Shown here one piece after another: positions 58,634 to 64,000 of a DNA stretch of 64,000 nt. A program made the position numbers and the translations under genes. The DNA lies in the NCBI RefSeq assembly GCF_964656455.1, contig NC_135726.1, forward strand, positions 22,765,168 through 22,829,167, read 5' to 3'. This stretch comes from Halichoerus grypus. Taxonomy: Eukaryota; Chordata; Mammalia; Carnivora; Phocidae. The notes under the pieces are model-generated. The model did not search any database, was not told where the DNA came from, and worked only from the letters and a program-made list of their open reading frames with translations. Numbering within the stretch: position 1 is the stretch's first letter; each line of letters starts with the position of its first letter.

Positions 58634-59252
58634 TGCCAGAGTCCAGCTCCAGCCGGGGTGGGTCTCTCGTAGGAAGGGATGGCGTCGGCGAATGAGGAGA
58701 CACAGACACAGGGTCAGGTTGCAAGCATCTCCTCCTGACAGCCTCGGAGGAACTTTATTTATATGTTAGGATATTTTTGTTTTTCCAAATCTTAGATCAT
58801 TTTCTGGATTACAGCCATAGCCTTCTTTCATTTTTCCTTTGTAATGATTAACATGACCTTTATTGATTTCTGCTTATCGGCTTTCGCTAAAACTAAAAAA
58901 CAGTACGCAAAGAGAAAGGTGCTAGACAGAGCGTGACCGTTTTGTTATTTTGTTCTATAGAAACTAATTCTTCGTGGAATTAGTTTCATTATGATTGCTT
59001 AGATAGGCGTAACTAAGGTGAGTAGTCACTTTATCATGAAACCCCAGAAATATTCCCACAATTATAAAGATTGCCATAAATAAAATGAAAAAGAATAGCA
59101 GGAGCCAGCCCAGAAATATTCCCACAATTATAAAGATTGCCATAAACAAAATGAAAGAGAATAGCCGGAGCCAGCTGTGGAGCCTCCTGTTTTCAGGATC
59201 GTCCCCCATACTTGGACCTTGTCAAACAGCATGAGTAGCTTGGTTCGCGCCA
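58634..59252 (-). mobile_element. ERVK-like (class II) solo LTR with tandem 66-bp duplication in U3
   Basis: The 619-bp element has terminal TG...CA and a perfect 6-bp target duplication 'taaggg' at 58628-58633 and 59253-59258, the size typical of class II/betaretrovirus-like insertions. On the minus strand a TATAAATAAAG motif (58762-58753) combines a TATA-like box with a poly(A) signal. It precedes a GC-richer R-U5 that ends in '...ctggactctggca'. No gag, pol or env sequence adjoins it, so it is a solo LTR left by recombination. U3 contains two 66-bp direct repeats (59044-59109 and 59110-59175). A short open frame starting with ATG at 59209 (minus) crosses both. Whether it was ever expressed is unknown. 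Confidence 0.82.
59044..59175. repeat. 66-bp tandem duplication within the LTR U3
   Basis: Copies start 'ccagaaatattcccacaatt' at 59044 and 59110. They differ at only a few bases (e.g. 'aaataaaatg' versus 'aaacaaaatg'). The length is 22 codons exactly, so the minus-strand open frame is kept. Confidence 0.95.
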
Positions 59253-59577
59253 TAAGGGAAGGTAAAGGACACTGTGTAGTAAGTATGTAGCACATAGTTG
59301 GAGATAATTAATAGTCTCACTGTCCCTGTCCCAACTGGAATTTGAAAATAGGACCAGTGATAGCTTTCTAACTCTTTTAGATGGAAACTCAGTGTGTTTA
59401 TAAGAAGTAAAATTTAATTTAAAATATACTAATACCAGAATATAGATACTATATACCTCTGCCCTTTTTTAATACAGTAAAATAAATGTTGGTTTTGGAT
59501 CAGGTGGAACTGGACTTGAATGTCTGCTTCTTAAATTATAACATGGACCCTGGTAATAAGAAATGGTGATATTCTGT

Positions 59578-59980
59578 GTCTTAGTCATGCAGGGCTGTTA
59601 TAACAAATTACTGCAGACTGGGTAATAACTAGCATTTATTTCTCACAGTTCTGGAGTCTGGGAAGTCCAAGACTGCCAGCAGATCCAGTATCTGGGGAGA
59701 ACCTGCTTCCTAGTTTGCAAGTGGCTGCCTTCTTGCCATGTCTTCACATAGTGGAGAGCAGAGAGTGACAGAGAGAGAGAGACAGAGAGGTTGAGAGAGA
59801 GAGAGAGAGAGAGAAGCAAGTTCTTTTGTCTCTTCTAAGGACACTGATCCCACTATGAAGGGCCACCATCATGACCTAATTACCTCCTCAAAAGTCCCAT
59901 CTCCTAATACTATGCCATTGGGGGTTAGGATTTCAACATATAAATTTGGGAGGAACACAAAAATGCAGTCCATAGTACCC
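59578..59980 (-). mobile_element. MLT1/MST-type LTR (ERVL-MaLR)
   Basis: 'gtcttagtcatgcagggctg', 'tcacagttctggagtctggg', 'aagtggctgccttcttgcca', 'catcatgacctaattacctc' and 'gggggttaggatttcaacat' follow the reversed MaLR LTR. A (GA)n expansion sits at 59770-59815. Confidence 0.85.
59768..59815. repeat. (GA)n tract inside the MaLR LTR
   Basis: Imperfect GA repeat with a 'cagagaggtt' interruption. Confidence 0.9.
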
Positions 59981-61323
59981 TGTTGGTGATTTTTCTCAAG
60001 AACTTATCTATTTAATGGTAGTGGAACATCGAGCAGTGTCTCAGGTTCAAGAAATGCTTTCTTTATTCATGTTCTACAGTTGGAGTAGAATTTCCTTAAA
60101 CACATTCTGGCAAGATAAGCAGAAAGTCCTCGTTTTTTTGTGAATCATAGGGAAATCCAGAAAGATTTACTTTTAAGAGAGAAAGGTCTACCATACTTCC
60201 AAGCTCCATCAGCAGGGAAGGAGAGGTTAGCCTTCCTCCACCTTCTTCCATCCTGTCCCCTCACCCATCACCCCAACTCTGGCCATTGCTACTGCTCTTT
60301 ACTGTCACATGATTTTGTTGATTCATGCTTGAATTGAATCTCCTAGTCCAGTTCTTTGCCAGAACTATGCTTGCCTTGCCTGGAATGTAGCTTTGGGGCT
60401 ACTCATTCCCTCCACGATAAGCTAGTCTTTGATGGCTGAGTTTCAGACCTGGACTCTGACAGATTTGCCTTCATGTATGTGACTGCAGCCTTCCCTGATG
60501 CAGGATTATTAAACCCAAAGAGGCTTCACTTTGTCACCCGTGGAACTTAACATCGTTGCCCTTCTTCCTAGTCCCTGGTGAAGACATTTTCCATCTTCTC
60601 ACCCTCAAATAAAGTCTTCAGGCCATAATTACTTCTACAGGAAATTTTCATGAGCTCATATAAGGGTTTGATGTCATACTAGCTTTTGTTTACAGCCACA
60701 GGAGTGGGCCCATCTTTAGGAAGACAAGAACATGACTTCCCTCCTAAGAGGAAGAAAAATCCCTACTGTTTCTTTTCAAATAAATTTAAAATATGAAAAT
60801 AAGACCAAAAAATGGAAACAACAAATCATTCAAAATATCAATGGATCAACCTACTCTTAATCTTTGAATGTGTCTTCCTAAAGAAAATAATCATTCATTC
60901 AATTAGTCGTTTATCTATTTGACAAATGTTTATATCACTTTCTGAGATGCTGGAGAGAAAAAAACATTAGGCTATGTTCTCTGCCCTTGAAGATCTAAAA
61001 TTCAGAAGCAATGTAGCAGTTATGAAGGCTGGGAACCTCCATAACTGGTTTTGAATATAGGTTTTATCCCTTTCTGTTTGAATGGAGATCATCTTAACAG
61101 ATGCTCAAAGGCTTCTTGCAAAGATTAAAAGAATAAATATTTTATACCAGGCACAGTTCTTAGTGCTGTACCACTAGGATAATGTAGAGGTATGCCTATG
61201 ATATGAATAAAGGATGAGGCCGCATTACAGAGGAATGGGTTAATTCTGGAGAGGAGGATTAGATGAGAAAGGTGAGAGAGTAAGATAGAATATTGTTTTC
61301 AGGAAGCTTTCAGTCTGCAAGGA
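59981..61323. other. Mostly unassigned intronic sequence
   Basis: Possible diverged L2 near 60355-60640 ('cagccttccctgatgcagga') and a degraded MIR near 61030-61190. No gene. Confidence 0.35.
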
Positions 61324-61368
61324 AAAAATCTGTACCCACTGTAATTTGAGGAGTGGGTACAGATTTTT
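61324..61368. repeat. Perfect 17-bp inverted repeat (hairpin, 11-nt spacer)
   Basis: 'aaaaatctgtacccact' at 61324-61340 is exactly complementary to 'agtgggtacagattttt' at 61352-61368. It is followed directly by a TTAA/ATTA-rich run to about 61398. Confidence 0.97.
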
Positions 61369-61398
61369 ATTTAATTAATTAATTATTTAATTAATTTA

Positions 61399-64000
61399 AG
61401 GAAAGGAAAAGATGCCCCCAGAGACAGTCAAATGAAGTATTTTTTGGAGTTCAGAAGAGGAGACAATTCAGCTTAGGGACGACTAATTAGTGAACCTGGG
61501 TGTGAATGGGTTAGGCAGATGTGTTGGGGAATCATAGGAATGTACTTGCTTGAGCTTGGGGAGAAAAAAAAAAAAATCATTGGGAAGATTTGAAACCTTT
61601 GGTGTAAAAGAATGTATAAACCCTTTTCTAATGTTCTGTTTTCCTGAGATAAGCTCCAAACTTAACTAACCTCCTTCATGGGTCAGGGGGGTGGGTGGAG
61701 TAAGGGGTGGGTGGTTGGGATTTCCTGATTTGCAACCCTACCTCTGAATTTTGACTCAAGGTCATCCTTGTTCTTACATAAAATCTCAGTATCCATGCCC
61801 CATCCTCCCAGAAACCATGTTTTCTCTATTTAGCTGTCCCTCCCATGTTACTCACTACCATTCTTTCCCTCACAGTACCTTATCACATCCTTTGTTACTC
61901 ATCCCATCATTTTCTGGCCTCCCACTGGTCTGCCCTTCAAGAAAGCAAGAATCTTCTAACTGTAAAGTCTCTTGGGTGCCTAAAAGAAGGCCTGGCATAT
62001 AGTAGAAGCTCAATAAAAAATATACTGTGATAACCAAGGGCCCAAATAGGAAATAAACCCAACTTTCCTCCATTTTAACAACAGACGTCATGGATGATGG
62101 CACGTATAGGACGGCATATTTCGGGTGACTTAGTGAATACTTTTTAGAAAAATCTTATTGAAACCAAAGGTCTCTAATGATTGCCCAGTTAAGCCTGTTT
62201 TTGTCTAAGACTTTGCCTTCCCAGTAGCTCAATGGCTCAGTGGTGTTTCACTTGGCTAGGTATGAATTTGATAAGAGAGTTACTCATTCTATCATTCAGT
62301 TAGGAAAAAAAAAAAGTAACCATATGAGGTGATGGATGTCTTCATTAATTTGATGGCGGTAATCATGTCACATTGTAGACCTCTTTAAATACATTACAGT
62401 TTTCTTGGTCAGTTCTATGTCAGCAAAGGTGGAAGGGGGTGGGAAGGAAGGGATTATAGTCACAACCACACTCCTGCCATTTTTAAAAAGTCCTGGCTTT
62501 TAACTAGAAAATTAAGCTCAATCTACAAGAATAAAATAATGAACAGCCACTGGAGTGGTTATAATTTTATTCTCATGCCTCTTAAGCTCAAATTCATCCT
62601 TCACCAAACATACATAAAGTAGCATGCCATAGAGAGCAAGAGGTGCAGCTCAGCACAGTGTCCCCCCACCCAGGGAATACTATTTATCCATATGGGGAGC
62701 AGAATCAGAATACGAAGTGGGTGATAGTCCCATTTCTTAGATTAGGAAACCGAGTCTCGTAGGTGTAAAAAAAAAAAAAAAAAAACCTTGCTCTGTAGGA
62801 GTGACATGTCATTAAGGTAGAGTATGATCTCAGTCTGATAATAAGAGGGTGTGAACAAAACTTCTGACATTTTAAGTGTAGCATATACCTATTTTCCACT
62901 ACATCATGCCGATGACTTCTGAAAATAAATTTAACAAAGGTTTTCGGTTTCTTGCAGCACAGTGAAAACATGCTAAAATAAACTTCAAACACTCTTGGGA
63001 CAGGAACTCTGACTGCTGCACATTCTTGTGCCCTCCACGTCTAACTTGGAGCTCAGCCCACAGTACCTACTATGCAAATGGGCTTTGTGTGAGTGAATGA
63101 ATGAGTTCATATAATAAAATACAGTGAAGGAAGCTTCCACCTACCGCAGTCCTGACACATTGTAGAAGGCACCCGCAAAGCCACTGGTAGCTTAATTTTG
63201 CAAGGTCAGGATGGAAATAGCTGCCGGTCTAAAGCATAAATGATGCTAGTTTACTTCTTAGGTATTTATAGGATTTCATTCCACAGGTAGTGGATTAGCG
63301 AAGGCTTGATCGCCGGAAATAGGCAGCCTAAGAAAGAAAATATACTTTTTTTGGTCCCTTTGTATTATAAGAGTCATTCTGATTCTGAAAGCGTTTATTT
63401 ATGAACACAGAACTGTAAAACAGACAGCTTATTAGTTTTCACAACCAGGCTTCCAATCGTCCTCATTATCTGTTCGCAAAAGCAGTGGGTAGGCCACCAT
63501 CCTGGCGCTGTTTGTGAGAAATGCAGAAGGTGCTTTTCTCCTGTGCATAGTAAACATGGCTGAGATTTTACAGTTACACATTTTCATACAATATTTTTCA
63601 CTTCTCTCACCCGATGCACATTACAGATGTTCACTGGAATGATGCATGGGTGAATAGAAGACATCTGTGAGCTCAAATGCATTTTCTGAAGTGTTTAATT
63701 GTTCCAGAAAGTTTTGGGCTCATTTTATAAACACAATGTTAAGCGTGTATGGATGTTTATTAAGTTACAAAACTGTTTATACTTCTAAATGCTCCAGAAT
63801 AAAATATGGAAGTGGAATTTTATTTCCCCAGTTTATGTCCCAAATCATAGAGCCAGAGAAATGACAGGATGCATTTCGGTGCTGTCCATCCGCCTGACTG
63901 CAGTTAAGAATCTGTCCCTGTTCCCATAATAAGTTCAATTTGGAGCATGTAGAATTTGGCAGCAACATTTTACTACAAGCTGAGAGTTGGCACATGAGAA
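61399..64000. other. Mostly unassigned intronic sequence to the window edge
   Basis: L2-like ends are possible near 61770-62025 ('gcctggcatatagtagaagc') and 63000-63105. A-runs lie near 61565-61577 and 62767-62785. 63500-64000 is repeat-poor. No coding signal. Confidence 0.4.

Larger units (their letters stand above)
30321..64000 (+). other. CDH8: Intron (5' part) downstream of the cadherin exon
   Basis: The next exon, which should continue EC2 with a DADDP-type motif, was not found. The intron is at least 33,680 bp within the window. It holds SINEs, L1 fragments, LTRs, microsatellites and long unassigned stretches. Confidence 0.75.

Noticed and set aside
58964..59209. 81-codon frame in the LTR as a real env gene
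   Set aside because: It begins about 40 bp inside the LTR, no retroviral genes adjoin, and there is no recognisable env motif. It is reported as an observation on the LTR and not as a gene.
61324..61368. Possible microRNA precursor
   Set aside because: The perfect stem is only 17 bp with A/T-run ends, too short for a typical pre-miRNA stem of about 30 bp or more.

Overview
The window is nuclear DNA from a mammal, almost certainly a carnivoran. It contains one recognisable protein-coding exon and otherwise intron filled with interspersed repeats. The lineage call rests on at least 23 tRNA-derived Can-SINE copies (heads reading 'ggcgcctgggtggctcag' or a close variant) and on L1 3' ends of carnivoran type. 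The SINE bodies look like those of arctoid caniforms (bears, pinnipeds, mustelids). They do not look like the dominant dog or cat subfamilies as I remember them. I cannot fix the species.

The exon is 30026-30320 on the + strand: 295 bp, phase 0 in and phase 1 out, with a good branch-point candidate, a good acceptor and a strong GTAAGT donor. It encodes the bulk of extracellular cadherin domain 1, the EC1-EC2 calcium linker and the start of EC2 of a type II classical cadherin. The residues fit CDH8 best. No other exon was found, so the flanking introns are at least 30,025 bp upstream and 33,680 bp downstream.

Layout. 0-9 kb: an L1 3' end carrying a SINE, an L2 fragment, a MER5-like fragment, a composite L1 (3149-4517) and a younger truncated L1 (8256-8950). 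9-16 kb: MIRs, a repeat-poor AT-rich block (10.5-11.3 kb), a MER5-like fragment, SINEs including a three-deep nested stack (12.9-13.5 kb), and a near-complete ~1.4 kb hAT-type element (13.6-15.05 kb). 16-22 kb: SINEs, a MIR, two LTR-like repeats, a Tigger-like element and a SINE inside a SINE. 22-30 kb: mostly unassigned sequence, an L2 fragment, a (TG)n tract, a class I-like ERV LTR (from 28447) and a SINE. 30-64 kb: the exon, then intron with further SINEs, L1 fragments, a CA-rich array, an MLT1-type LTR, and a 619-bp ERVK-like solo LTR (58634-59252). That LTR has a 6-bp target duplication and an in-frame 66-bp tandem duplication in U3.

Nothing indicates a novel multi-gene system. The most interesting observations are the ERVK-like LTR with its duplicated hydrophobic segment, a candidate L1 3' transduction, two perfect hairpins that look like template-switch products, the antisense bias of L1 and SINE insertions relative to the cadherin gene, and several repeat-poor AT-rich blocks that may be conserved non-coding elements. 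Family names of repeats come from recognition of consensus sequence by memory, not from a database search.
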